DNA of 64,000 bases from Nocardia amamiensis (GTDB lineage Bacteria; Actinomycetota; Actinomycetes; Mycobacteriales; Mycobacteriaceae), in NCBI RefSeq assembly GCF_015477605.1, contig NZ_JADLQX010000009.1:62001-126000 (forward strand), given 5' to 3'. Shown here piece by piece: positions 27,018 to 38,045 of this stretch; the first letter of the stretch is position 1; each line of letters starts with the position of its first letter. Made by a program: the position numbers and the translations under genes. The notes under the pieces were generated by a model. The model was not told the origin of the DNA, did no database searches, and worked only from the letters and a program-made list of their open reading frames with translations.

Positions 27018-27557
27018 GTGTCATTCGTCGACGACGTGGTCAGCGTCCTCCCCAAGCCGCTGCAAGAAATCGCGTACCGGCATCGGGAACTGATCAAGTT
27101 CGCGATCGTCGGCGCGACCACGTTCGTCATCGACAGCGGCATCTTCTATGTGCTGAAGTGGACGGTGCTGGCGGAGAAGCCGGTGACCGCCAAGATCATC
27201 TCCGGCGTCATCGCCGTGATCGCCTCCTACATCCTCAACCGGGAGTGGTCGTTCAAGAACCGGGGCGGACGCGAGCGCCATCACGAAGCGCTGCTGTTCT
27301 TCGGCGTCAGCGGCGTCGGCGTCGTCCTGGCCTTCACTCCGTTGTGGATCTCCAGCTACATCTTCGACCTGCGGCAACCCAACGTGAGCTTCACGGTGGA
27401 GAACATCGCCGACTTCATCAGCGCGTTCGTCATCGGCAACCTGCTACAGATGGCCTTCCGGTTCTGGGCGATGCGCCGCTGGGTCTTCCCGGACGAAATG
27501 AGCGAGCTCGAAGCGGAATTCGCCGATCTCGTGGAAGAGGAACTCGGCCGCAACTGA
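27018..27557 (+). CDS. GtrA family membrane protein (Rv3277-like position)
   Basis: This 179-residue protein has four transmembrane helices, the GtrA segment IASYILNREWSFKNRGG, and a charged C-terminal tail rich in Glu. Its position beside purK matches Rv3277 of M. tuberculosis. A role in flipping lipid-linked sugars for arabinogalactan or lipoglycan decoration is inferred from the family. The start is GTG. It faces the histidine-kinase gene with a 1-bp gap. Confidence 0.87.
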   Translation: MSFVDDVVSVLPKPLQEIAYRHRELIKFAIVGATTFVIDSGIFYVLKWTVLAEKPVTAKIISGVIAVIASYILNREWSFKNRGGRERHHEALLFFGVSGVGVVLAFTPLWISSYIFDLRQPNVSFTVENIADFISAFVIGNLLQMAFRFWAMRRWVFPDEMSELEAEFADLVEEELGRN

Positions 27558-27558
27558 G

Positions 27559-28863
27559 TCACCGCGGCTCCGGCGCCACCACTGGTGGACGGATCTTCGA
27601 CGACCCGAGGAACACCGCGAACAGCGCGGGCCTGCGCCGCTGCAATTCCAGCCGGCCGCCGTCGGCCTCGACCAGAGCCCGCGCCAGCGCCAGCCCCACA
27701 CCTGTCGAACCGCCCGCGGAGAATCCCCGGTCGAAGATGTGCGGCGCCAGCTCGTCGCGCACGCCGTGCCCCTCGTCGGCGACCTCGACGCACACCAGCG
27801 GCTCACGGTCGGCCCCTGGCCGCACCGAACGCACCGACACCGTGCAGGTCCCGCCGCCGTGCATGAGCGCGTTGTCCACCAGCACCGCCACCGCCTCGCG
27901 CAACCGCGAACCCGTGATCGGTGCGCGCAGCGCTTCGTCGCCGGTCAGCGTCAGAGTCCGACCCGCCTCGGTGAACGGGTGGGTCCATTCGGCCACCACG
28001 CCGCGCAATTCGTCCATCACCGGCACCGGGTCGCGGTCGTTCGCGTCCTCGTCACGGGAGGCGCGGACCAGGTCGTCGATCGCCTCGGTGAGCCGGTCCA
28101 CCTGGGCCATCGCCTCCTCGGCCTCGTGCACCACCTCCGGATCGGCGTGCGCGGACAGCTCGTCGAGGCGCAGCCGCACGGCGGTCAGCCTGCTGCGCAA
28201 CTGATGCGAGACGTCGGCGACCAGGGCGTGTTCGCGCTGCAGCCGTCCGGCGATCTCCACGGTCGCGGAGTCGAGCACGTCGGAGACGCGATCCAGTTCG
28301 GCGATGCCGTGCCTGCGCGGATCGGGCCGGAAATCGCCCATAGCCAGCCGCGCGGCGCGCGCCGCGACGTCACGCAGCGGATCGGCCACCCGGCGAGCCG
28401 TAACCACCGCCACCGAGACGGCCGCGCCCAGCGAGGCGAGCACCGCGAGCGCCACCACCGCGACCGCCTGGCGCTGCATGGCGTGCATCGGCGCCGAGGG
28501 CACCTCCAGGCGCAGTGACCCGGACGTGCCCATCGACAGCGACTCGACCAGCGGGTCGGGCACGGTGGCCACCCCGAGATCGCGGCGGGAGGCGTTGTCC
28601 CGGGGAGAGGGATAGACGATGGTCAGCCGGCTGTTCTCGGGCACCAGCGGCGCCACCGACCTGGTGTCCAGCTCGCCGGGCACCATCCCATCGCCGTGCT
28701 CCTGCGCGATGATCTCCGCGGCGATCCGGTCCAGCCGGTTCTGCAGGTCGTTGCGGGTGATGTCCTCCACCCACAGCCACGCCGTGTAGATCAGCGGCAC
28801 GCCGAGCACCACCGTGGTGAGCGTCAGCACGGTGAGCATCGAACGCAGAATCCGGCGGCGCAT
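27559..28863 (-). CDS. Two-component sensor histidine kinase
   Basis: This 434-residue membrane kinase has TM1 (about 9-32), an external sensor of about 95 residues, TM2 (about 131-156), a HAMP linker, and the H-box VADVSHQLRSRLTAVRLRL with phospho-acceptor H220. The N-box (VLVDNALMH) and glycine boxes (DEGHGV, GGSTGVGLALA) follow. It phosphorylates the response regulator encoded 1 bp upstream. The stimulus is unknown. This gene pair interrupts the conserved purK-birA order known from mycobacteria. Confidence 0.92.
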   Translation of the reverse strand: MRRRILRSMLTVLTLTTVVLGVPLIYTAWLWVEDITRNDLQNRLDRIAAEIIAQEHGDGMVPGELDTRSVAPLVPENSRLTIVYPSPRDNASRRDLGVATVPDPLVESLSMGTSGSLRLEVPSAPMHAMQRQAVAVVALAVLASLGAAVSVAVVTARRVADPLRDVAARAARLAMGDFRPDPRRHGIAELDRVSDVLDSATVEIAGRLQREHALVADVSHQLRSRLTAVRLRLDELSAHADPEVVHEAEEAMAQVDRLTEAIDDLVRASRDEDANDRDPVPVMDELRGVVAEWTHPFTEAGRTLTLTGDEALRAPITGSRLREAVAVLVDNALMHGGGTCTVSVRSVRPGADREPLVCVEVADEGHGVRDELAPHIFDRGFSAGGSTGVGLALARALVEADGGRLELQRRRPALFAVFLGSSKIRPPVVAPEPR

Positions 28864-28864
28864 G

Positions 28865-29542
28865 TCAGTCGGTGTTCAGCCGGAACCCGACACCGCGGAC
28901 GGTGACGATACGCCGTTCGGCCATCGGCCCCTCGTCGCCGATCTTGCGGCGCAGCCAGGACATGTGCATGTCCAGGGTCTTTGAACCGCGCAGCTCGGCG
29001 TCACCCCACACCTCGCGCAGGATGGTCTCCCGCGGCACGACCTGACCCGCGCGGTCGATCAGCACCTTGAGCAACTCGTATTCCTTGTTGGCCAAACCGA
29101 TTTCGACGCCGTTGACCAGCACTCGCCGCGCCGCGGGCTCCAGGCGGATACCGCCGACCTCCACCGTGTCGTCGCCGATGCCGCTGCGCCGCAACAACGC
29201 TCGCACCCGGGCGAGCAGTTCGGCGAGCCGGAACGGCTTGCCGACGTAGTCGTCGGCGCCCGCGTCCAACCCGACCACGAAGTCCACCTCGTCGGTGCGC
29301 GCGGTGAGCATCAGCACGGCCAGATCCGCGCCGCGGGCGCGCACCTGGCGGCACACCTCCAGTCCGTCCATGCCGGGCAAGCCGAGGTCGAGGATGAGCA
29401 GGTCGTGGCCGCCTTCCAGCGCACGCCGCAACACGGCGGGACCGAAACTCTCGACGGTCACCGAGTAACCCTCGCGGCCGAGCGCGCGCGACAGCGGAGC
29501 GGCGATGGCCTCGTCGTCCTCGGCCAGCAGTACGGCGGTCAT
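28865..29542 (-). CDS. OmpR/PhoB family response regulator
   Basis: This 225-residue regulator has a receiver domain with phospho-acceptor D52 (LLILDLGLPGMDG), T80 and K102. Its C-terminal winged helix (about 125-225) includes KTLDMHMSWLRRKIGD and VRGVGFRLN. It is the partner of the downstream kinase. Starting 17 bp beyond the PH-domain stop, it may be read from a promoter within that gene's end or cotranscribed with it. Confidence 0.93.
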   Translation of the reverse strand: MTAVLLAEDDEAIAAPLSRALGREGYSVTVESFGPAVLRRALEGGHDLLILDLGLPGMDGLEVCRQVRARGADLAVLMLTARTDEVDFVVGLDAGADDYVGKPFRLAELLARVRALLRRSGIGDDTVEVGGIRLEPAARRVLVNGVEIGLANKEYELLKVLIDRAGQVVPRETILREVWGDAELRGSKTLDMHMSWLRRKIGDEGPMAERRIVTVRGVGFRLNTD

Positions 29543-29559
29543 GCGCCAAGGTTACGGGC

Positions 29560-30105
29560 TCACCGGTAGGTGCGGCGGTCGTCCCAGCGCTCGTCGTGGC
29601 CGTTGTGCTGGCGTTCCACCTCGAACACCTGGTGGTACAGCAGCGAATGCACCTGCTGGACGGAGGGGATGTCGTCGTACTCCAACGGCTCGGAGGAGGA
29701 CGATTCGATGATCAGCGTGCCGGTCCCGAGCAACCGGTCGAACAGCCCGTGCCGGAACTGGACACTGGAGATCCGGCTCATCGGGATGTCGATGCCACTG
29801 TGGGTGATCACGCCCTGGCGCACCAGCACCCTGCGGTCGGTGACGATGAAATGCGTCGACTTCCAAGTGATTATCGGTGCGACGCAACGCCATAGGAGAA
29901 TCCCGAGGTACACCACGAGCACCGCGATCAGCAACGCGGAGCGCGCGGTCCCCTCGGCTCGGCGCGAGATGAGTCCCGCCGCGAAACCGGCGAGTGCTGT
30001 GGCGACGATCAGCGTCACGATCGGCCAGAAGAGCATTTTCCAATGCGGATGACGATGGAGCACCAACTGTTCGTCGGGCGCCAGGACATCCTCCGGATAA
30101 CCCAT
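29560..30105 (-). CDS. PH domain-containing membrane protein (Rv3278c-like)
   Basis: This 181-residue protein has two N-terminal transmembrane helices (about 22-45 and 54-76) and a bacterial PH/YdbT-like domain (about 80-160) containing FIVTDRRVLVRQGVITHSG. Position between birA and purK matches Rv3278c. Function is unknown. Membrane association is clear from the helices. ATG 30105 was chosen. The 14 codons upstream in frame have no family resemblance. Confidence 0.86.
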   Translation of the reverse strand: MGYPEDVLAPDEQLVLHRHPHWKMLFWPIVTLIVATALAGFAAGLISRRAEGTARSALLIAVLVVYLGILLWRCVAPIITWKSTHFIVTDRRVLVRQGVITHSGIDIPMSRISSVQFRHGLFDRLLGTGTLIIESSSSEPLEYDDIPSVQQVHSLLYHQVFEVERQHNGHDERWDDRRTYR

Positions 30106-30204
30106 GCCACGCACACTACCGGGTGCGGATGCCGGAAAGGCGCACACCGCAGCGCGTCATACTGCGCAATCGTCAGCCTCCGTGTGGAGGATTCTCCGCG
30201 GCGG

Positions 30205-31005
30205 TCACCGCTCCACGCGCAGGTGCGTCACGTCGGCCGCTGACACCGCTTCACCGCCGATGAGCAGGCGCCCGGCATCGTCGACGTCTTCGGCGACGCC
30301 GGTCAGCGTCCGGCCGCCGGGCAATTCGGCGCGAACCTGGGTGCCGAGTGTGGCGCACCGCTCGCGATAGGCGGCGGCCAGCTCGCCGATCTGCCAGTCG
30401 TCGTCGCGCCAGGCGGCGAAACGGCGGGCGAACTCGGTGAGCAGCGAGCGGACGAGCACGGTGCGATCGGTCTGGCCCGCCCCCGCCAGGACCAGCGACG
30501 TGGCGTGCGGCACAGGCAGTTCCGCTTCGGTGAGGCTCACGTTGAGTCCCACGCCGACCACCACCACGGGCGCGCCCGCGCCCGCCGCGACCTCGGCGAG
30601 GATGCCCGCGACCTTGCGGCCATCGATCAGCACGTCGTTGGGCCACTTGAGTTCGGCGGGCACGCCCGCGGTCGCCCGCAGCGCGTCGACCACGGCCACG
30701 CCGGTCAGCAGAGATAGCCAGCCGAGCGTGGCCGGGTCGATTCCGCGCAGTCGCACCAGCACCGACATCGAGATCTGCGCCCGGGGCGGGCTGACCCAGG
30801 TCCGCGCGTGCCTGCCGCGCCCGTGCTCCTGCGCCTCCGCCAGGAGCACCGCGTGGTCGATGCCCGGCTCGGCCGCGCGCGCGATCAGGTCCGTGTTCGT
30901 GGACCCGGTCGACTCGACCACATCGATCTGCGAGAAGAACGACAGCTCGGGCGACTCGCCGACGCCGCGCCGCAATTGCTCCGCATCCAACGGTGGCCTC
31001 TGCAT
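30205..31005 (-). CDS. birA: Biotin--[acetyl-CoA-carboxylase] ligase
   Basis: This 266-residue group I biotin protein ligase lacks the DNA-binding domain of E. coli BirA, so it is an enzyme only. Motifs are STGSTN (32-37), the biotinyl-AMP loop GRGRHAR (62-68), and KWPNDVLIDGRKVAGIL (120-136). It attaches biotin to the AccA3 lysine encoded 5 kb away. The neighbouring carboxylase genes form its functional context, as in mycobacteria. Confidence 0.95.
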   Translation of the reverse strand: MQRPPLDAEQLRRGVGESPELSFFSQIDVVESTGSTNTDLIARAAEPGIDHAVLLAEAQEHGRGRHARTWVSPPRAQISMSVLVRLRGIDPATLGWLSLLTGVAVVDALRATAGVPAELKWPNDVLIDGRKVAGILAEVAAGAGAPVVVVGVGLNVSLTEAELPVPHATSLVLAGAGQTDRTVLVRSLLTEFARRFAAWRDDDWQIGELAAAYRERCATLGTQVRAELPGGRTLTGVAEDVDDAGRLLIGGEAVSAADVTHLRVER

Positions 31006-31032
31006 ACCGGCAGGCTACCCGTAGCGCGAGCG

Positions 31033-31233
31033 CTACCCGGCCAGGTCGTACTCGCAGAGCATCGGGTCGCGCGCTGCGATACCTACCCCATCGCCTTCCG
31101 TGGACTGCCCCTCGGCGGTTTTCTCGGCCCAGTACTCGGGCTCCCCGTACTTCGGCTCGGTCTCCCCGCTCTGCGTGGACGTCCACGCCGCGGCGGCGGC
31201 GTATTCGGCGACCGATTTGCTCCATTCCCACAT
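31033..31233 (-). CDS. Small acidic hypothetical protein
   Basis: This 66-residue protein (MWEWSKSVAEYAAAAAWTS at the start) is acidic, Ala/Glu-rich and unlike any family I know. It has a strong GGGGAGGAG ribosome site 6 bp before the ATG, which supports it being a real gene. It ends 27 bp before birA, probably in the same transcript, and is divergent from accD5. Confidence 0.6.
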   Translation of the reverse strand: MWEWSKSVAEYAAAAAWTSTQSGETEPKYGEPEYWAEKTAEGQSTEGDGVGIAARDPMLCEYDLAG

Positions 31234-31436
31234 GACGCGCTCCTCCCCTGAGCTCGAAAACCAGCTGGCCCCAGGCTATCCGGGCACGACCGCTGGGCGA
31301 TACTCATTTTCCGTCTTCCGCCCCGGCGACCGACCGGGAAGTTTTCCGCGGAAATATGATCTAGCTGCGGTTTTTACTCGTCGGTAGCGCGGACTCGGTT
31401 ACGGAGAAGCACTGGCACTGGTTACACTCCGGAGCC

Positions 31437-33077
31437 ATGACGAGTGTCCAGCAGCAGCCCGCCTCCGGCCCGGCGGGCTCCCCCGATATCCACACCACCG
31501 CCGGGAAGCTGGCTGATCTGCGGAATCGGCTGGAAGAGGCCAAGCACCCGATGGGTGAGGCCGCCGTCGACAAGGTGCACGCGAAGGGCAAGATGACCGC
31601 CCGCGAGCGCATCCTTGCCCTGCTGGACGAGGGCTCCTTCGTCGAACTCGACGCGCTGGCCCGCCACCGCAGCGTCAACTTCGGCCTGGAGAACAACCGC
31701 CCGCTCGGCGACGGCGTGGTGACCGGCTACGGCACCATCGACGGCCGTGACGTGTGCATCTTCAGCCAGGACGTCACGGTGTTCGGCGGCAGCCTCGGCG
31801 AGGTCTACGGCGAGAAGATCGTCAAGGTGATGGATCTGGCCCTCAAGACCGGCCGGCCGCTGATCGGCATCAACGAGGGCGCGGGCGCGCGCATCCAGGA
31901 GGGCGTGGTCTCCCTGGGCCTCTACGGCGAGATCTTCCACCGCAACATCCAGGCCTCCGGCGTGATCCCGCAGATCTCGTTGATCATGGGCCCGGCCGCG
32001 GGCGGTCACGTGTACTCCCCGGCGCTGACCGACTTCGTGGTGATGGTCGACGGCACCAGCCAGATGTTCGTCACCGGCCCGGACGTCATCAAGACGGTCA
32101 CCGGCGAGGACGTCACCATGGAGGACCTGGGCGGCGCGCACACGCACATGGTGAAGTCCGGCGTGGCGCACTATGTCGCCTCGGGCGAGCAGGACGCCCT
32201 GGACTACGTCAAGGACCTGCTGTCCTACCTGCCGAGCAACAACCGCGCCGAAGCGCCGCGGTTCCCGGCCACCGACCCCATCGATGGCGCGATCGAGGAC
32301 TCGCTCACCGAGGAAGACCTCGAGCTCGACACGATCATCCCGGACTCGCCGAACCAGCCCTACGACATGCACGAGGTGATCCGTCGCCTGCTCGACGACG
32401 ACGAGTTCCTCGAGGTGCAGGCCGAGCGCGCGATGAACATCATCGTCGGCTTCGGCCGGATCGACGGCCGCAGCGTCGGCATCGTGGCCAACCAGCCCAC
32501 CCAGTTCGCGGGCTGCCTGGACATCGACGCCTCGGAGAAGGCCGCCCGGTTCGTGCGCACCTGCGACGCGTTCAACATCCCGATCATCACCCTGGTCGAT
32601 GTCCCCGGCTTCCTGCCCGGCACGGGCCAGGAGTACAACGGCATCATCCGGCGCGGCGCGAAGCTGCTCTACGCCTACGGTGAGGCCACTGTGGGCAAGA
32701 TCACGATCATCACGCGCAAGGCCTACGGCGGCGCCTACGACGTCATGGGCTCCAAGCACATGGGCGCCGACGTCAACCTCGCCTGGCCGACCGCGCAGAT
32801 CGCCGTCATGGGCGCTTCCGGCGCCGTCGGATTCGTCTATCGCAAGCAGCTGCAGCAAGCCGCCAAGGAAGGCGGCGACGTCGATGCGCTGCGGCTCGAG
32901 CTGCAGAACGAGTACGAGGACACTCTCGTGAACCCGTACGTCGCCGCCGAGCGGGGATACGTCGACGCGGTCATCCCGCCATCGCACACCCGGGGCCAGA
33001 TCGTGTCCGCGCTGCGACTGCTCGAACGCAAGATGGTGACCCTTCCGCCGAAGAAACACGGCAACATTCCGCTGTGA
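31437..33077 (+). CDS. accD5: Acyl-CoA (propionyl-CoA) carboxylase beta subunit AccD5
   Basis: This 546-residue carboxyltransferase has both crotonase-like lobes. [17 protein letters not shown] and [15 protein letters not shown] form the first oxyanion and CoA site, and [19 protein letters not shown] and [10 protein letters not shown] the second. It transfers carboxyl from biotin on AccA3 to propionyl- or acetyl-CoA, giving methylmalonyl-CoA for branched lipids and malonyl-CoA. Position after birA and before accE matches Rv3280. A TACACT -10-like box sits 8 bp before the ATG, so a leaderless or near-leaderless transcript is possible. Confidence 0.95.
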   Translation: MTSVQQQPASGPAGSPDIHTTAGKLADLRNRLEEAKHPMGEAAVDKVHAKGKMTARERILALLDEGSFVELDALARHRSVNFGLENNRPLGDGVVTGYGTIDGRDVCIFSQDVTVFGGSLGEVYGEKIVKVMDLALKTGRPLIGINEGAGARIQEGVVSLGLYGEIFHRNIQASGVIPQISLIMGPAAGGHVYSPALTDFVVMVDGTSQMFVTGPDVIKTVTGEDVTMEDLGGAHTHMVKSGVAHYVASGEQDALDYVKDLLSYLPSNNRAEAPRFPATDPIDGAIEDSLTEEDLELDTIIPDSPNQPYDMHEVIRRLLDDDEFLEVQAERAMNIIVGFGRIDGRSVGIVANQPTQFAGCLDIDASEKAARFVRTCDAFNIPIITLVDVPGFLPGTGQEYNGIIRRGAKLLYAYGEATVGKITIITRKAYGGAYDVMGSKHMGADVNLAWPTAQIAVMGASGAVGFVYRKQLQQAAKEGGDVDALRLELQNEYEDTLVNPYVAAERGYVDAVIPPSHTRGQIVSALRLLERKMVTLPPKKHGNIPL

Positions 33078-33228
33078 GCGAGCGATACCCTCATTGGGCC
33101 GCGCACGCTGGTTGCAAAGACGCAATGAGTGATTCCGAGGATGATTGTTTCATCCGTAAACAGCCGGAAAATGGGAACAGCCTGATCAGGTGATCATCCC
33201 GATCGAGGCGAAGAGAGGACCTGGCACT

Positions 33229-33564
33229 GTGACGACCGTGGCAGAAGAAGATGTGTTGAGCGCCGTCGAGCTGGATCTCGCAGTCGACCCGCTCACGGAC
33301 CAGGTCGGTACGGCCACCGACCCGGACGCGGCCGCCCTACCCGCCGAAGCCACCACGGAACCGCTCTTCCGTGTCGTGAAGGGCTCGCCCACCGATGAGG
33401 AACTCGCCGCGCTGGTGTGTGTGCTGTCCGCCCTCGCGAGCGACGCCGAGCCGGAGGGCCCGTCCGGTCCTCCGGACATGTGGGGCCGCCCGACGATGAT
33501 GCATCGCGGCAGTTCTCCGTTCTCCCCGTACGCCTTCCCGCAGCTGTCCCACCTGCGCGGGTGA
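33229..33564 (+). CDS. accE5: Acyl-CoA carboxylase epsilon subunit AccE5
   Basis: This protein of about 111 residues ends with the actinobacterial epsilon signature: FRVVKGSPTDEELAALVCVL, then a disordered Gly/Pro stretch and a conserved tryptophan (MWGRPTMM). It stabilises the AccA3-AccD5 holoenzyme. The N-terminus is acidic and shorter than in mycobacteria. GTG 33229 with AGAGGA upstream was chosen, and GTG 33190 is an alternative. It is coupled to maf by a GTGA overlap. Confidence 0.88.
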   Translation: MTTVAEEDVLSAVELDLAVDPLTDQVGTATDPDAAALPAEATTEPLFRVVKGSPTDEELAALVCVLSALASDAEPEGPSGPPDMWGRPTMMHRGSSPFSPYAFPQLSHLRG

Positions 33565-34193
33565 CCCGTCTGATTCTCGCTTCCGCGTCGCCTGCCCGCC
33601 GGGAGGTTCTCCGCTCGGCGGGCATCGACCCGATCGTCCGAGTCTCCGCTGTGGACGAGGACGCGGTGGCCGCCGCCCTCCCCGAGGGCACCCCGCCCCG
33701 AGTGGTCGTGGTGGAACTCGCACGGGCCAAAGCGGCCGCCGTAGCCGCGGACATTCCCGAATTCGCCGCGGACTGCGTTGTGGTGGCTTGTGATTCGATG
33801 CTGCTCGTCGACGGCGAGCTCCAGGGCAAGCCGCACACCCCCGAGGTCGCGCGCGCCCGCTGGGGCGACATGGCCGGGCGCAGCGCGGATCTCGTGACCG
33901 GCCATTGCGTCGTGCGGCTGCGGAACGGTCAGGTCACCGCCGAAGCGGTCGACTGCAGCAGCACCACCGTGCACTTCGCCAAGCCGGAACCGGACGAGCT
34001 GGACGCCTACATCGCCACCGGCGAGCCGCTGCAGGTGGCGGGCGCGTTCACGCTGGACGGACTCGGCGGCTGGTTCGTCGATCGCATCGACGGCGACCCG
34101 TCCAGCGTCATCGGCATCGGGCTACCACTGCTGCGCCGATTGCTTGGCGACGTTGGGATCAGCGTTACGCAGTTGTGGGGCCACACGGCCTGA
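33561..34193 (+). CDS. maf: Maf family nucleotide pyrophosphatase
   Basis: This 210-residue protein has the N-terminal LASASPARREVLRSAGI and CDSML regions and GAFTLDGLGGWFVDRIDGD, all typical of Maf. The family hydrolyses non-canonical or pyrimidine nucleoside triphosphates, sanitising the pool and affecting septum formation. GTG 33561 overlaps the accE5 stop. The 3' end overlaps the convergent regulator gene by 72 bp, which is unusually long. Confidence 0.9.
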   Translation: MTRLILASASPARREVLRSAGIDPIVRVSAVDEDAVAAALPEGTPPRVVVVELARAKAAAVAADIPEFAADCVVVACDSMLLVDGELQGKPHTPEVARARWGDMAGRSADLVTGHCVVRLRNGQVTAEAVDCSSTTVHFAKPEPDELDAYIATGEPLQVAGAFTLDGLGGWFVDRIDGDPSSVIGIGLPLLRRLLGDVGISVTQLWGHTA

Positions 34194-34898
34194 CGGCGCG
34201 GGGAACGCCTCGGCGTCGCCGCCGGGCGGCACCGCGGCTGTCTCCTGGGCTTTCTCGCGCGACGCGGTGATCAGTTCCAGCCGCGCCACGCACAACTCCG
34301 GCTCCACGAACGGATGCATCCGGACGTCGATCTCGCCGCGCGCGCCACCCCGCTCCAGTACCTCTTCGATCAGACCCAGGTGCACGCTGCACACCACCTC
34401 GGAGTGCGTTCGCGCGAGCTCGCGCAGCGGACACGCCGTCAACCGGATCAGCGCCTTGTCCCCGGTCTCGGAGGAAGGGTCGCGTTCGGGCGCGAAGCCG
34501 AGTTCCGACATCAACGTCATCGTGATGTCCCTGGCGTCCTCCAGCGATTCGACCCGGTGCTCACCGATGTCGAGCTTGGTCCCCCAGGTCCGGCCCGCCG
34601 CGACGGCGGCCTCCGATCTGCGCCGCGGATCGGGCCCTAACTGGTCGGCGAGCACCTGCGCCAAGTCCTGATAGCCGACCGATCGCTGCACCGCGCTGTA
34701 GCCGATCCGCGGACGCCCGCGACCGCGCGGCGGCTGCTGGAATTGCCGGACAAGGGATTCCCTGGTGAGCACGTCCAGATGGAACCGGACCGTGGTGACG
34801 TGCTGCCCGGTGATCCTGGCCAGTTCCTGAGCGTCGAGAGGCTCGCTTGCGCCACGTAGGATCGCGAGCAGTCGCCGCCGCGGCCAAGAATCGGACAT
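34122..34898 (-). CDS. Winged-helix regulator of the ArsR/SufR-like type
   Basis: This 258-residue regulator has an N-terminal winged helix (about 5-70: RRLLAILRGASEPLDAQELA and HVTTVRFHLDVLTRESLV). The C-terminal domain holds three cysteines, in TACPLRE, VVCSVHL and ELCVARL, spaced much like the Fe-S-binding cysteines of SufR. That makes an Fe-S or redox sensor plausible but unproven. It is divergent from the rhodanese gene sseA, its most likely target. The first arm of an ATCGGAT/ATCCGAT inverted repeat (34926-34932, 34957-34963) lies 28 bp before its start. Confidence 0.8.
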   Translation of the reverse strand: MSDSWPRRRLLAILRGASEPLDAQELARITGQHVTTVRFHLDVLTRESLVRQFQQPPRGRGRPRIGYSAVQRSVGYQDLAQVLADQLGPDPRRRSEAAVAAGRTWGTKLDIGEHRVESLEDARDITMTLMSELGFAPERDPSSETGDKALIRLTACPLRELARTHSEVVCSVHLGLIEEVLERGGARGEIDVRMHPFVEPELCVARLELITASREKAQETAAVPPGGDAEAFPAPSGRVAPQLRNADPNVAKQSAQQW

Positions 34899-35066
34899 AG
34901 CTCACCCCTCCTCCCGGGAGACTTTATCGGATCTAGGTGCCATTTATTCGCCCCTCATCCGATTTGTGATCTGAAACGAGAGTCACTGTCGCCTCACACT
35001 TACCATCGCTGTGAGACTTCCCAATCGCTGTCACCACCGCCTACCCACGCGTGAAGGACCCATATC

Positions 35067-35984
35067 GTGCCCGTTGTCCCGGATCCTCATCCCTCACTCG
35101 GTTCCTACGCACACTCCCACCGACTAGTAACCACCGAGTGGCTGTCGGCAAACATAGGCGCGAAGGGACTCAAGATCATCGAGGCCAACGAGGACACGCT
35201 GCTCTACGACATCGGGCACGTTCCGGGCGCCACCAAACTGGATTGGCGAAGCGATCTGAACGATCCGGTCACGCGCGACTATATCGACGGAACGCGCTTC
35301 ACCGAACTGATGCGCGCCAAAGGCATAGATCGTGACGACACCGTGGTCTTCTACGGGGACCGGGGCAATGCGCAGGCGGCGCACGCGGCGTGGGTATTCA
35401 CCCTGTTCGGACACGAGGACGTGCGGTTGCTCGACGGCGGCCGGGCGGCGTGGATCTCCGAGGAACGCGACACGACCTTCGAGCCAGCCGACCCGGGGCC
35501 CAGCGACTACCCGACCGTGCGCCGCGACGACGGCACCGCCCGCGCCTTCCGTGAGGACGTGCTCGCCCACCTCGGCAAGCCGCTGGTGGACGTGCGCGCG
35601 CCCGACGAGTATTCCGGCGCGCTCGCCCAGAAGCCGGACACTCCGGAAGACGCGGCGCTGCGCGGCGGCCACATTCCGACCGCGTCGAACATCCCGTGGA
35701 CCGAGGCGCTCGCCTCCGACGGACGGTTTCGCTCCCGAGCCGAACTCGACGAGGTTTACGGCACGCTACCCAGCCAGGAGGACCTGATCGTCTACAGTCG
35801 GGTCGGCGTCCGATCCAGCCACACCTGGTTCGCGCTGACCTATCTGCTCGGCTACGACCGCGTGCGGAACTACGACGGCTCCTGGACCGAGTGGGGCAAC
35901 TCGGTGCGGATGCCGATCGCCAAGGGGGGTGAACCCGGTGCGGTTCCCTCGGGCGGGGGTGCGCGACGCGCCCGCGGCAAATAG
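35067..35984 (+). CDS. sseA: Rhodanese-domain protein SseA with active-site Cys replaced by Ser
   Basis: This 305-residue protein has two rhodanese domains (about 18-138 and 158-285). GHVPGATKLDW and GGHIPTASNIPW are present, and the end NYDGSWTEWGNSVRMPI matches mycobacterial SseA. The active-site loop should begin with the persulfide-forming cysteine (CRxGxR) but reads SRVGVRSSHTW: residue 244 is serine, codon AGT at 35796-35798. Ordinary thiosulfate sulfurtransferase activity is therefore unlikely. GAAGGA lies 8 bp before the GTG start. No SufE-like gene lies between it and accA3, unlike M. tuberculosis. Confidence 0.9.
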   Translation: MPVVPDPHPSLGSYAHSHRLVTTEWLSANIGAKGLKIIEANEDTLLYDIGHVPGATKLDWRSDLNDPVTRDYIDGTRFTELMRAKGIDRDDTVVFYGDRGNAQAAHAAWVFTLFGHEDVRLLDGGRAAWISEERDTTFEPADPGPSDYPTVRRDDGTARAFREDVLAHLGKPLVDVRAPDEYSGALAQKPDTPEDAALRGGHIPTASNIPWTEALASDGRFRSRAELDEVYGTLPSQEDLIVYSRVGVRSSHTWFALTYLLGYDRVRNYDGSWTEWGNSVRMPIAKGGEPGAVPSGGGARRARGK

Positions 35985-36070
35985 GGCTGTGTGGGATCCC
36001 CAGCACAGGCCGCGTACGTTGTGAGCCACGACCTACTGTTGAGTAGGGCTAGCCGAGTTCGGCGTCTGTT

Positions 36071-36081
36071 GGCAGACTGCC
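36071..36081. promoter_or_regulatory. Palindrome GGCAGACTGCC upstream of accA3
   Basis: This perfect 11-bp palindrome lies about 100 bp upstream of the accA3 start in the 197-bp gap after sseA. It could be an operator for the carboxylase gene. No matching regulator was identified. Confidence 0.35.
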
Positions 36082-36181
36082 TACACTCGCCGAGACGTAA
36101 GTTTGTCGATTACGGGAGCGGAGCCTGCGCAGCGACCCCATGCCCGGAGAAGCGACCAGAAGAATGCACACAGGAGGCTCA

Positions 36182-37987
<1,806 letters not shown>

Positions 37988-38008
37988 ACCCCTGGCGAAG
38001 ACCGTTTC

Positions 38009-38045
38009 GGAGCGGGCGCAGGACAACGACGTCCGCGCCCGCTCC
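38009..38045 (+). terminator. Terminator hairpin after accA3
   Basis: GGAGCGGGCGC (38009-38019) pairs perfectly with GCGCCCGCTCC (38035-38045), 22 bp beyond the accA3 stop. Inner GGAC/GTCC extends the pairing. There is no T run. Confidence 0.75.

Noticed and set aside
31422..33125. 567-residue frame opposite accD5
   Set aside because: It is a shadow of accD5 with antisense-type composition.
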